Below, one piece after another: positions 1 to 8,613 of a stretch of 64,000 nucleotides of DNA (its first letter is position 1; each line of letters starts with the position of its first letter). This DNA is from CAYXVF01 sp964468125 (GTDB taxonomy: Bacteria; Myxococcota; XYA12-FULL-58-9; CAYXVF01). Position numbers and translations under genes: made by a program. The notes beneath the pieces are model-generated. The model was not told the DNA's origin. It was given only the letters and a program-made list of their open reading frames with translations, and made no database searches. The DNA is taken from the NCBI GenBank assembly GCA_964468125.1, contig CAYXVF010000017.1, forward strand, positions 1 to 64,000, written 5' to 3'.

Positions 1-124
1 CGTGGCGATAGAGCGTGATTAGCGTGTACGCCGCTCGACCCAGCACCATGACCACCAACGCAGCATCGGGTGCATAGGGAGTCCAAGGCTTGTCGTCTTC
101 GAACGTGCGGCGAAAGAAGCCCAT
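1..124 (-). CDS. Partial hypothetical protein, N-terminus
   Basis: An open frame on the minus strand runs off the left edge. Translation from the ATG at 124-122 begins MGFFRRTFEDDKPW and continues into a hydrophobic stretch (AALVVMVLGRAAY) that could be the first membrane segment. The frame also stays open upstream to a TAG near 190, with alternative GTG starts at 154 and 151. No clear ribosome binding site precedes any of these starts. The residue composition looks more protein-like than the other frames here, but only about 41 residues are visible. I do not recognise a family. It would follow gltX in the same direction. Confidence 0.3.
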   Translation of the reverse strand, partial: MGFFRRTFEDDKPWTPYAPDAALVVMVLGRAAYTLITLYRH

Positions 125-277
125 CTCGTTCGTCGCGGCGGGAATGGGCACCACGTCGAGACTGATTGCCGCCCCGGCTGTAGCAACCCTCTCCTATGTT
201 GAGCGGGATACTGGAGGCCGACCGCCGAATCTGAGTGGCCAGTGAACGGTTCGAGGCAAAACCAATTGGGCATGGCT

Positions 278-1723
278 TCAATTTTGGACGCGCTTCAGGT
301 GCTCTATGGCATTGCGCAATCGGCGTCGGCATCGTTCCTTGCCGAGCGCTGCCATCGTCTCAAAGAGCGGCGGCGTCGCTTTGCGCCCGGTCACCGCCAC
401 GCGCACGGGCATGAACAGCTCCTTCGGCTTCCACTCGATCTCGTCGCACAGGCCGCGAAGGGTCGTCTCCATGTTCTCGAGCGTGAGCTCCGGCAGCGCA
501 TCGATCTTTTCCACCACCGCTTGCAACGCCTTCACGATTTCTTTCTTCTCGCGCTTCTTCGGGATCAGGTTAGTGGTCGCGTCCTCATCGTAGGGCACGT
601 CGCCGTTGAAGAAGAAGGCGGTGTGATCGATGAAGTCGTCGAGCTTGTCGATTCGCTCATAGACCAGTGGCACGAGCTCCCGAAGCCGCTCCTCGGTGAA
701 GATCTCGTCCCGCAGCTTCTTCACCAACGCCTCGGCCCCCTGCTCTCGAATGTAGAGCCCATTGAGCCAAGTGAGCTTTTGAACATCGAAGACGGGACCA
801 CCGAGTGACATGCGGTCGAAGTCAAAATTCTCGACCATCTCCTCGAGGGTGAACTTCTCGCGGGCGTCGGGCATGGTCCAGCCCATCATCGCGAGATAAT
901 TGAGGAGCGCCTCCGGCAGATACCCCGCCTGGCGGTAGTAGTTGATGCTCACGGGATTCTTGCGCTTCGAGATCTTCGATTTGTCCGCGTTGCGCAGTAG
1001 CGGCATGTGGATGAACTTCGGCTTCTCCCAGCCGAAGGCGTCGTAGAGCATCACGTGCTTCGGCACGGAGCTTATCCACTCCTCGGCCCGAATCACGTGG
1101 GTCACCTTCATCAGGTGGTCGTCGACGATGTTCGCGAGGTGGTAGGTCGGGAAACCGTCGCTCTTCAGTAGGATCTGATCGTCGACTTGTACGTTTTCGA
1201 TCGTGATCTCGCCGCGAAGCTCATCGACGAAGCTGGTCTTGCCTTCGTTGGGCGTCTTGAGTCGGATCACGTAGGGCTCGCCCCGGTCGAGCATCTCTTT
1301 GACATCTTTTTCATCCCGATCGCGCCAGCGGCCGTCGTACCCCGGCGCGACTCCCCGCTGCATCTGCTCCTTGCGAAGCTGGGCCAACCGCTCGGGGGTG
1401 TCGAATGCGTAGTAGGCGGCGCCCTTCTCGACCAACTGCAGGGCGTGCTCCCGGTAGATCTCCCGGCGCTCGCTCTGGCGGTAAGGACCGTAGTCGCCCC
1501 CCACGTCCGGCCCCTCATCCCACTCGACGCCGGTCCAGCGCAGGGAGTCGAGGATCATCTGCTCCCATTCGGGGCGCGAGCGGCTCTGATCCGTGTCCTC
1601 GATGCGCAGGATGAACTGGCCGCCGTGCTTCTTGGCCCAGACGTAGTTGAAGAGCGCGATGTAGGCGGTGCCGACGTGTGGGTCACCGGTGGGCGATGGC
1701 GCGATGCGAACGCGAACGGACAT
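278..1723 (-). CDS. gltX: Glutamyl-tRNA synthetase
   Basis: This cytoplasmic class I aminoacyl-tRNA synthetase (481 aa) charges tRNA-Glu with glutamate using ATP. The N-terminus carries the HIGH-type signature as PTGDPHVGTAY (about residues 11-21), followed by the FILRIEDTDQ segment typical of GluRS. The KMSKS-type loop is present as KSKISKRK around residue 250. The zinc-binding cysteines found in some GluRS connective peptides are absent: the segment reads YYAFDTPERL. The length is normal for the family. The ATG at 1723 begins MSVRVRIAPSPTG, which matches family N-termini. The gene stands alone and is divergent from the glycosyltransferase gene at 1833, so the roughly 110 bases between them should hold both promoters. 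Confidence 0.97.
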   Translation of the reverse strand: MSVRVRIAPSPTGDPHVGTAYIALFNYVWAKKHGGQFILRIEDTDQSRSRPEWEQMILDSLRWTGVEWDEGPDVGGDYGPYRQSERREIYREHALQLVEKGAAYYAFDTPERLAQLRKEQMQRGVAPGYDGRWRDRDEKDVKEMLDRGEPYVIRLKTPNEGKTSFVDELRGEITIENVQVDDQILLKSDGFPTYHLANIVDDHLMKVTHVIRAEEWISSVPKHVMLYDAFGWEKPKFIHMPLLRNADKSKISKRKNPVSINYYRQAGYLPEALLNYLAMMGWTMPDAREKFTLEEMVENFDFDRMSLGGPVFDVQKLTWLNGLYIREQGAEALVKKLRDEIFTEERLRELVPLVYERIDKLDDFIDHTAFFFNGDVPYDEDATTNLIPKKREKKEIVKALQAVVEKIDALPELTLENMETTLRGLCDEIEWKPKELFMPVRVAVTGRKATPPLFETMAALGKERCRRRLRNAIEHLKRVQN

Positions 1724-1832
1724 GGTTCACTCCAGGGGGTCAGAACGGACGAAGAGCGGACATAAGAAGCTCAATGGGGGGTGTCAAGCGACCGTTATCC
1801 GCAGGGGGATCCGAATTGAAACGGCCGGTGTC

Positions 1833-4691
1833 ATGAATCGATACGACGTGAGCATCATCATTCCCGTCTTCAATCGGGTCGAGTACACCGCTGCGTGTCT
1901 CCAGTCCCTGGCCGCGCACGCCACCGAGTCCCTCTCCTTTGAGCTCGTCGTCGTGGACAACGCGAGCTCAGACGGCACCCCGGAGCTCCTCGCTCAGCTC
2001 TCCGGCGACGTGGTCCTCCACCGCAACGAAGAGAACCTGGGCTTCGCCAAAGCCTGCAACCAGGGCGCTCGCCTGGCGAGCGGCCGGATCCTCGTGTTCT
2101 TGAACAACGACACCGAGGTGCACGCGGGCTGGCTCGAGCCCCTGGTGGATGAGCTCGACCAGCACCCGGACACCGCGGCGGTAGGCAGCCGCCTGCTCTA
2201 CCCCGACGGGCGGATTCAGCACGCGGGCGTCGCCATCGGGCGCGACCAGATCCCCTATCACCTGCACAGCCAAGTCGACGCGGACGACCCGCGGGTGACC
2301 GAACGCCGGTCGTTCAACATCGTCACGGCCGCGTGCGTCGCGATCCGCCGGGAGGAGTTCCTCGCCATCGGCCTCTTCGACGAGCAATTCATCAATGGCC
2401 ACGAGGACATCGACCTGTGCTTGCGCTTACGCGAGGCGGGCCGGGATGTGATCTACCGACCGGACAGCGTGGTCACCCACCACGAGAGCGTGAGCGAAGG
2501 CCGGCTCGACAAACGCCCGCACAATGTCGCGCGCACCTTCAAAAAGTGGCGGGAACGGCTGGTCCAGGACGATTTTCGCTACGCCTTCCCGGAGCACGAA
2601 TGCCCCATCCTCGATCGCCCGCTGGCGGTGGCACTCAAGATCGGGGTGCCGGATCGCAGCCTCGACAACTGGGGGGATATCTACTTCGCAGAGTGTCTCG
2701 CCAAGTCGATCTCCCGTGCCGGCCACCACTGCGAGATCCACTACCTGAACGAGTGGGGGCAGGATGACCGCCACATCGACGTGGTGATCCATATCAAGGG
2801 GCTCAGCCGTTACGTGCTCAAGCCCTACCACGTCAACCTGATGTGGATGATCAATCATCCGGAGCTGCACGAAGACGCGGAGCTCGAGGCCTACGACGCG
2901 GTGTTCGTCGCTTCCGAAGAATGGGCCGCGACACTCAGAGGCCGCCTTCAGACCCCGGTGTACTTTCTGCCGCAAGCAACCGATCCCAAGCATTTTGTCC
3001 CGGCTCCGGACCAGGAAAAGGAATTCGATCTGGTCTTCGTCGGAAACAACAAAGGCAAGAGCCGGGGCGACATGCGGCCGATCATCCGTGATCTGCTACC
3101 GACCTGCCATTCGCTCGCGGTCTGGGGCGAAGGCTGGGAGGGCCGGCTCCCTCCGGGGGTTTGGCAGGGTCGTTTCGTCCCCTGGAAGGAGCTTCCGCAG
3201 GTCTACGCGCGGGGTCGGATCGTCTTGAACGATCACCATCTCACGATGAAGCAGCACGGCTTCATCAACAACCGAACCTACGACGCCCTCGCCTGCAACG
3301 CCGCCGTGGTCTCGGATGCGGTCCCCGGACTGGGTGCTTTACCGCGGGCGGTGACCTACTCGAACAAACAGGATCTACGCAGCAAGGTGGAGTCACTCCT
3401 ACGCGAGCCACCGGGAACCGACGCGCGAGAGACCATTCTCGCCGAGCACAGCTTTGACCATCGCGCCGACGCCCTCCTCGAAACCGCGATTGCGCTGGTC
3501 GAGCGCCGGGGCGATCGTCGAGTAGAGATCGTGGATCGGCCGTTGGTCTCGGTCCTGATGGCGACCTACGACCGACCGAGATTCCTTCCGGACGCGATCG
3601 AATCGATTCGGGCCCAAAGCTATCCGCACTGGGAGCTGTTGCTGATCAACGACGGGGGGCCGTCGGTGCGCGAGATCGTCGAGCCCTTCGCTGATGAGCG
3701 TATCCGGCTCGCGGAGCTCGAGGAGAACCGCGGCAAGGGCCACGCTATGAACGCGGCCTACGATCGGTCGCGCGGTGATTTCATCGCGTACCTCGATGAC
3801 GATGACACGTTCTATCCGGGCCATCTCGAGCAGTTACTCTTGCCACTGACCGTCATTCCAAGCATTAGAATGGCCTATGGGGATACGGCCTGGATCACCC
3901 ACGAGGCCCAGGCGGACGGGCGATTCCGGGAGGTTCAGCGCGAAATCAAGTACCCGCGGCAGACCAGCTTCGATGCGATGGTGCTGCAGAACTTCATCCC
4001 CGGGATCGCGGTCGTGCACGACCGCTCGCTCTTCGAGGAAGCGGGACGCTTTGACCCGGAGCTTCCGGTGCTGATCGATTGGGACATGTGGCGGCGGATG
4101 GCGAGCTTGACCTATCCGTATCACGTCTACGGGGTTTCCACGGCCGCCCACCGCCGCGAGCAACGCGAAGGCGAGCGTACGACCGTGGGGACGGGGCACC
4201 TCACGCACACGCAGCGGTCGCGCTGGATCGATGCGCGTCTTCGCATCCTGAGCAAACCTCTTCCGGGCAGGCCGGACGTACACCGCTCCGAGTGGGTGAG
4301 GCACGAGAAGAAGCTCGCCGAGTATTGGCGGATGGTCTACGCCGGGGACGACGCGCTCGACGCGGGCGATGCACCGTCTGCGCTCGCGCTCTGGGAGCGG
4401 GCCCACGGCAAGCTTCCCAGTCAGTTTCCAGCCGCACAGCGAATCGCGCGCCAAGCGCTGCGCAGCGGAGACCTCGTCAAGGCACTCAACATTTACCGCG
4501 AGTGCGTGCGCATGGGGTCGCCGGAGCTCAGCGACTATCTCTTCGCGTGCCTGGCGGCGCTGAAGCTCGGTCGTCCTCGGGTGGTGCTCGAGGTGGCAGA
4601 TGTCATCGAGTCACGCAAGATTCCGCTCGACCCGAAGGCGCGGGCGATGCTGCAGAACTACGTGCAGCGCGCCCGAGCCTCAGCCGCTTAG
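1833..4691 (+). CDS. Three-module glycosyltransferase (GT2-CgeB-like-GT2)
   Basis: This is a 952-residue probable polysaccharide or glycan glycosyltransferase. The first family 2 domain (about residues 1-270) opens with VSIIIPVFNR, has the nucleotide-sugar segment VVVDNASSDGTPELL and a metal-binding-like NNDTEV, and ends with the GHEDIDLCLRLREAG motif typical of rhamnosyltransferase-like GT2 enzymes. The middle (about 280-560) resembles the CgeB/GT-B type, with FDLVFVGNNKGKSRGD and NNRTYDALACNAAVVSD. A second GT2 domain (about 570-800) has VSVLMATYDRPRFL and YLDDDDTFYPGH. The C-terminal 130 residues look like a short TPR-type helical tail. I chose ATG 1833 because the upstream part of the open frame overlaps gltX and lacks family similarity. 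The sugar and acceptor cannot be told from sequence. There is no signal peptide, so it should act on the cytoplasmic side. Confidence 0.88.
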   Translation: MNRYDVSIIIPVFNRVEYTAACLQSLAAHATESLSFELVVVDNASSDGTPELLAQLSGDVVLHRNEENLGFAKACNQGARLASGRILVFLNNDTEVHAGWLEPLVDELDQHPDTAAVGSRLLYPDGRIQHAGVAIGRDQIPYHLHSQVDADDPRVTERRSFNIVTAACVAIRREEFLAIGLFDEQFINGHEDIDLCLRLREAGRDVIYRPDSVVTHHESVSEGRLDKRPHNVARTFKKWRERLVQDDFRYAFPEHECPILDRPLAVALKIGVPDRSLDNWGDIYFAECLAKSISRAGHHCEIHYLNEWGQDDRHIDVVIHIKGLSRYVLKPYHVNLMWMINHPELHEDAELEAYDAVFVASEEWAATLRGRLQTPVYFLPQATDPKHFVPAPDQEKEFDLVFVGNNKGKSRGDMRPIIRDLLPTCHSLAVWGEGWEGRLPPGVWQGRFVPWKELPQVYARGRIVLNDHHLTMKQHGFINNRTYDALACNAAVVSDAVPGLGALPRAVTYSNKQDLRSKVESLLREPPGTDARETILAEHSFDHRADALLETAIALVERRGDRRVEIVDRPLVSVLMATYDRPRFLPDAIESIRAQSYPHWELLLINDGGPSVREIVEPFADERIRLAELEENRGKGHAMNAAYDRSRGDFIAYLDDDDTFYPGHLEQLLLPLTVIPSIRMAYGDTAWITHEAQADGRFREVQREIKYPRQTSFDAMVLQNFIPGIAVVHDRSLFEEAGRFDPELPVLIDWDMWRRMASLTYPYHVYGVSTAAHRREQREGERTTVGTGHLTHTQRSRWIDARLRILSKPLPGRPDVHRSEWVRHEKKLAEYWRMVYAGDDALDAGDAPSALALWERAHGKLPSQFPAAQRIARQALRSGDLVKALNIYRECVRMGSPELSDYLFACLAALKLGRPRVVLEVADVIESRKIPLDPKARAMLQNYVQRARASAA

Positions 4692-4712
4692 TGGGGCGTT
4701 GGTTCACGCCCT

Positions 4713-5141
4713 CTACGCGTCAGGAAGACGCATGATGATTTTGGTTCGATCCTCACCGCGACTGGTGAACGATTGAACCGCGTCGGAGCGGCCCGGCTGG
4801 CTCGCCGTCGCCCGATAGCGACCATCGGGGAGTTTCAGCAAGAGCACCGGCCCCGACGTGGTGAATGTCACCTCCAGCACACCATCGAGTTGCTCGATCG
4901 CGACCTGCACGTCGGCGAGGTAGCGCTCGCGTCTGTCGGTGAAGACCAGCTGGACGTCGTAGTCCTCCGCCTGCTTTTCGATGGCCTTCATCGCGGCCTT
5001 GCCGACTCCGCCATGTACGAATTCAATCCTTCGCTTCTTTCCGGTGGTGAGGGTCGACTCTTTCCCGTGCACCGCCAGCGGCGCTGTCACGAAGAAGCCG
5101 AGGGTCAGGACTGACAATAGGATTTCGTTCTTCAGACCCAT
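4713..5141 (-). CDS. Exported hypothetical protein
   Basis: A 142-residue protein of unknown function. Starting at ATG 5141 it has a clear Sec signal peptide (MGLKNEILLSVLTLGFFVTAPLAVHG), with a likely cleavage site around residue 26. The mature part has a charged region (KKRRIEFVHGGVGKAAMKAIEKQ) followed by a beta-rich C-terminus containing LKLPDGRYRATASQPG. That last part resembles carboxypeptidase-regulatory or similar beta-sandwich repeats, but this is weak. An upstream in-frame start at 5219 would put the signal peptide internally, so 5141 is preferred. It is followed at higher coordinates by the small lipoprotein gene in the same direction, 100 bases upstream. Confidence 0.6.
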   Translation of the reverse strand: MGLKNEILLSVLTLGFFVTAPLAVHGKESTLTTGKKRRIEFVHGGVGKAAMKAIEKQAEDYDVQLVFTDRRERYLADVQVAIEQLDGVLEVTFTTSGPVLLLKLPDGRYRATASQPGRSDAVQSFTSRGEDRTKIIMRLPDA

Positions 5142-5243
5142 GAGGGGAGCAAGTCGCGTGCCTGCCGGGGTCGGCCAAGATTCCGAGTGCAACGGTGTAG
5201 CCGTTGCCCCGATGTCCACCTTTGCCTCGGCACGAAGGCGAGC

Positions 5244-5411
5244 TCACCCGCCGCCGCTTTCACCTTTGCCCTCTTCGACCTGTCGTTGGTCCGGAATGGG
5301 AGCCTCCTGGGTCTCCCGGTTCATGTTCTTCGATACGGTCTTCCGCTTTTCGCAGCCGGTTACCCCGAGGGCGAGCCCGACGCAGAGGATTTCGATCAGA
5401 CGCTTCTTCAC
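5244..5411 (-). CDS. Small lipoprotein, 55 aa
   Basis: A short minus-strand gene starting with GTG (5411-5409) and ending in TGA (5246-5244). The deduced protein starts MKKRLIEILCVGLALGVTGCEK: a lysine/arginine-rich n-region, a hydrophobic core, and a lipobox VTGC ending at about residue 20. The mature lipoprotein would be a charged tail of about 35 residues that ends GESGGG. A strong Shine-Dalgarno sequence, AAAGGAG, lies seven bases before the GTG. The function is unknown. Small lipoproteins of this kind are easily missed because of the GTG start and the short length. The coding call rests on the signal/lipobox architecture plus the ribosome binding site. Confidence 0.65.
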   Translation of the reverse strand: MKKRLIEILCVGLALGVTGCEKRKTVSKNMNRETQEAPIPDQRQVEEGKGESGGG

Positions 5412-5676
5412 GAGACGACTCCTTTCGAGCCCGACTGGCGTTGAATGATGCGTATGCGTCGACCCTCGGTCGACGTGAGGCGGATTGCCACACTGAGATC
5501 CGGGCGCCCTTCAGTGGCGTCCCGAGAAAAGGAGCTCGCACGTGCTACCCCAACCCGGTCGAATATCTCCCCCGCTCAACTTTCCGGTCCTCGGAGTCCC
5601 CGAGAAACGGTGGGACATCGCTCGAGCCGAGCCGGAGAATTTTTCCCTCATCATGAGCACCGGCCGCGGGCCTGCG

Positions 5677-7248
5677 CTAGCCGAGCGGGCCGGTGTGCCA
5701 GCGGTGAGACTCGCCGTCGTTTTTTGCGATGCGACGGGTCACATCCTCGAAGCTCGGACGAACGACCGCGCGATCGTGGTGTCGGTCCCAGAGCTCACGG
5801 AGCGTGGTGGAGCGATTGTGCTCGAGGTACTCGCGCAGTGCGTGGCTGCCGGTGGCGAGGAAGTTGTGGGCGTCGAAGCCCGGGAACGGATGCTCGTAGG
5901 GCAAAAGGCCTTCGTCTCCGCCGGTGAACAGGTTGAAGGGCAAGAGGCCGAAATCGCGCGGCGCGCGAATGCGCCAAGGGCCCGCCATCGCGGTGAGCTT
6001 GTCCGGGTTCTCCCCCCAACCGTAGAGGTGCAGGGTCTTGTAGCCCGGCGGGAAGTCGCGCCAGCCGGTGCCGATCGTCAGAAAGGTGATGCGGTCGAGG
6101 CGCTCCCGGAAGCGCTCCTTTGCGACGCGCGCGATCTCCTGCGGCCGCGCCTCAGGGTTTGCCGCCACCTCTTTCGCGATGTAGCGCCCCTCGAGATCGT
6201 CGAGAACGCGACCGAGGACGATAGTCGACTCGCTGTAGGCCATGAGCTCGAGCGGAGGCGCATCGTCTTTGTCGATGTGGGACATCAGGAGCCGGCTCAT
6301 GTTGTCCATGAGCTGCTGGTTCGGCTCGCCGAGCTCTTTCAGGGCGATTGCGAGACTCGTGAGCTCCTGCGGGTCGACCGTGACCGCGGCCCCGTCGCCG
6401 GAGGAGAACAGCGTGAACTTGCCATCCTCGTTGCGCTTGGCCCCGAGCACCTGGGCGATCGAGGCAGTGAGCGCCCCCGGCGAGTAGTTGAAGCGTTGGA
6501 CCATCGCCTGGATCCAGTCGCGCTTGTTGCCTGGGATCACGATCGGATCCTTGCGTCCGGGGATCCGGAGCGTGAGATCGCCCAAGTCGGTCGTTGCACC
6601 GTTTGCGACCTGCGCCATCGGCAGCCCGGTGACCTCGACGTAGTAGGGAATACGGGGCTGGGCGTCCGCCAGAGGGGTGTTGAGACCGGGGAAGAAGACG
6701 CGCAGGGGGTCGCCCGGCTTGCTGTCCCCCTCAGTCAGGTGCTCGCGAATGAAGTCGGGCCAGTCGTCCCGCCGCAACACCGCGTCGAAGTCGACCACGG
6801 CGTCGTCGCGACCGGGGATGCACCACTGACCGTCGTAGTGAATGTCATGGATCTCGCTGAAGGCGAGGTCGCGGACCGCCTCAGGAAGGTCCGCCGGAGG
6901 CGCCCGGCGCGCGGGCGTGGGAAAGCTCGCTGGCAGCTCCACTGGTTTCTCCTCGAAGCGCTTCCAGGCGGCGGGCCTGAACAGGTTCAGGGTGTTGCGA
7001 ACCAGCGATCGCACGGCGGCTTGGGCCGCGGTGACGAAGTAGATGCCTTTTTGAGTCGCCTGCGCCGCGCCGTAGCGCAGGGCGTTGACGAAGGGGCTCG
7101 TCTCGAGGGCGGCCCGCACGCCCGAGCTTTGTGGGTCGGGGGTCGAGAGGGGTTTCTTTACCGGCTCGCTTTCGGTTCGGACGCGCCGCTCGGCGGCGTC
7201 GCTCGGCGGGACGTAGGGAGATTCGCGGCCGGTGGGGTCAAGATGCAT
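5677..7248 (-). CDS. Hypothetical protein, 523 aa
   Basis: A large protein I do not recognise. Starting at ATG 7248 (GGAG six bases upstream) it reads MHLDPTGRESPYVPPSDAAERR. The N-terminal third contains a Pro/Arg-rich linker. The centre contains VFFPGLNTPLADAQPR, which is vaguely like the oxyanion strand of alpha/beta-hydrolases. Later come IVIPGNKRDWIQAMVQRFNYS and a conserved-looking C-terminal segment with LHLYGWGENPDKL and FNLFTGGDEGLLPYEHPFPGFD. There is no obvious signal peptide or membrane span. A serine-hydrolase-like fold is only a guess. The same reading frame is open further upstream to 7395, but that part overlaps the hairpin at 7302-7351 and the end of the cytochrome gene, so the shorter start is preferred. 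Confidence 0.7.
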   Translation of the reverse strand: MHLDPTGRESPYVPPSDAAERRVRTESEPVKKPLSTPDPQSSGVRAALETSPFVNALRYGAAQATQKGIYFVTAAQAAVRSLVRNTLNLFRPAAWKRFEEKPVELPASFPTPARRAPPADLPEAVRDLAFSEIHDIHYDGQWCIPGRDDAVVDFDAVLRRDDWPDFIREHLTEGDSKPGDPLRVFFPGLNTPLADAQPRIPYYVEVTGLPMAQVANGATTDLGDLTLRIPGRKDPIVIPGNKRDWIQAMVQRFNYSPGALTASIAQVLGAKRNEDGKFTLFSSGDGAAVTVDPQELTSLAIALKELGEPNQQLMDNMSRLLMSHIDKDDAPPLELMAYSESTIVLGRVLDDLEGRYIAKEVAANPEARPQEIARVAKERFRERLDRITFLTIGTGWRDFPPGYKTLHLYGWGENPDKLTAMAGPWRIRAPRDFGLLPFNLFTGGDEGLLPYEHPFPGFDAHNFLATGSHALREYLEHNRSTTLRELWDRHHDRAVVRPSFEDVTRRIAKNDGESHRWHTGPLG

Positions 7249-7301
7249 CGCTGGCTCCAGATCGAGACTCCAGAGCTTTTCGGCGGGGATTCGAACGTGT
7301 T

Positions 7302-7351
7302 GCGCGGGCTGCTCGCCAGAGTGAAGCGCGAGCAGCCCGCGCGGGGTTTTT
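7302..7351. terminator. Strong hairpin, probable terminator
   Basis: A perfect 15-bp inverted repeat (7302-7316 and 7328-7342) encloses an 11-base loop. On the plus strand it is followed by GGGG and five T. It lies three bases past the stop of the minus-strand cytochrome pseudogene (7355), so it may end that transcript even though the T-run is on the other strand. It lies just upstream of the next gene (start 7248). No plus-strand gene precedes it. Confidence 0.5.
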
Positions 7352-7354
7352 GAG

Positions 7355-8573
7355 TCAGGGCAAGAAATCGTCGTTGTCCGGAGAGTGGCAAGCACCGCAC
7401 TGAAGCGCGTCTTCCTTCGGCGCGACCTCGTGATTGATGCCCATCCACATCTCGGTGTACGCGAAGTCCCAGCTGCGCTCGCCCGTCGAATAGTCGTCTA
7501 CGCCGGAGATCTGACCACCCGCTTCAGCGCCGGTGCCGAGCCAGATGTCCCACTCGGTGGGTTTGGCGGCCGGCGTGTTGTCGTCGTCACGCGACCCCAC
7601 CGCGCCCCAGAAGCCGCCGGGGCCGAACAGGTCCGGAGCGATCAGGAAGGGGGGCGTCGGGCAGATATCCGTACCGGTCTCGCCGCAGCCGTCCGCATCG
7701 GGCGTGCCATCGGGCGTGCCAGGGTTCACCGTATCGTTGACGGCGGTCATTCCCGTGACGTCGACGAACTGAATGCCTTCCATCACTTTGAACGGGAAGA
7801 TCTTGCCTTCGCGGAAGTCGGCGGTTGGCGTCGAGATCAGGACCGGGTTGTCCATGGTGCCGAGGCCCGCGCGGAAACCTTCGCGGGTCAGCGTGTGGTA
7901 GACGCGACCGTCATACCAGGCAAAGCGCGGAGTCACGTTTTGTTCCCAAGCGAACTCGCCCTTCATCCAGTTGTAGTCGCTGTTGCCACCGAGGGACATG
8001 TCTCCCGAACGGGTCTTGTCGCCGGCCTGGCTCCAGTCCCAGGCCATCTTGGTTTCCTGATGCCGACTGAACGCCTGAATGGGGCAGGTCTGGCAGGCGA
8101 CCTTTTCGACGTGGAGCGTGAGCGCGCCGTTCTCGTGCACCTGGCCCTTGTGGCATCGGTGCAGCTCGCCCTGCCCTCTTGCGTCGGCAGGTGAATCCCC
8201 TGACCGGTGATCGTGTGATCGGGGCCCGTGTGGCAGGCTGCACAGCGATTTGCCGGGGGGTTGCCACCCATGTGCACATCCGAATCGCGCGTCGCGGTAA
8301 GAAGCGCCGAGCCGAGGTCGCCCTTCTTCACGTTGTCGCCGCCACCGGCGGTGAAGTGACAGGAACCGCAGCTCTGTACGCTCAGACCGACACGCAGGTC
8401 GGCGTGCCACCGCTCACGTCGCACTAGGAGCACATGTTCTCATCACACGCAGGGTCGCAGAGGGCTGCGCTCGCGTTTCCGTTGTCCATGTTGTCATTGG
8501 TTTCGTCTTCCGAGTCGGAGCACGCCACGAAGAGCGCCAATACAGCCAGGGGCCGAAGTCTCTTCGACGCTTC
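7355..8573 (-). pseudogene. Broken octaheme tetrathionate-reductase-type cytochrome c
   Basis: The reading frame must be pieced together from three frames. The N-terminal piece looks like a lipoprotein signal (LAVLALFVACSD) without an in-frame start codon, and it meets a TAG at 8426-8424. A second frame then gives VGLSVQSCGSCHF, GGGDNVKKGDL, DVHMGG, CAACH and DHTITGQG, all hallmarks of the octaheme tetrathionate reductase (OTR) family. A one-base loss near 8155 shifts the frame inside what would be CTDCH. The third frame carries VACQTC, TKMAWDWSQAG, KGEFAWEQNV, FPFKVMEG and HEVAPKEDALQCGACH. The family CQTCHIP motif reads CQTCPIQ here (codon 8083-8081), so that heme His is lost. The N-terminal hemes of full-length OTR proteins are missing. 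Several independent lesions argue for a pseudogene, although assembly errors could explain some of them. Confidence 0.75.
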
Positions 8574-8613
8574 CGGAGTTTCGCTCTATCGACGCGAATC
8601 GCTCGAAACGACT

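Noticed and set aside
19..273. A minus-strand 84-codon frame at the left edge
   Set aside because: It is Arg/Trp-rich without a fold; another minus-strand frame over the same bases looks more like a protein.
5692..5703. GGTGTGCCAGCGG as a 12-mer copy
   Set aside because: Only the core GTGCCAGCG matches; too weak and isolated.
5542..7353. A 603-codon open frame on the plus strand
   Set aside because: It is antisense to the minus-strand gene at 5677-7248; its residue composition is arginine/valine-skewed with no domain, typical of a shadow frame in GC-rich DNA.
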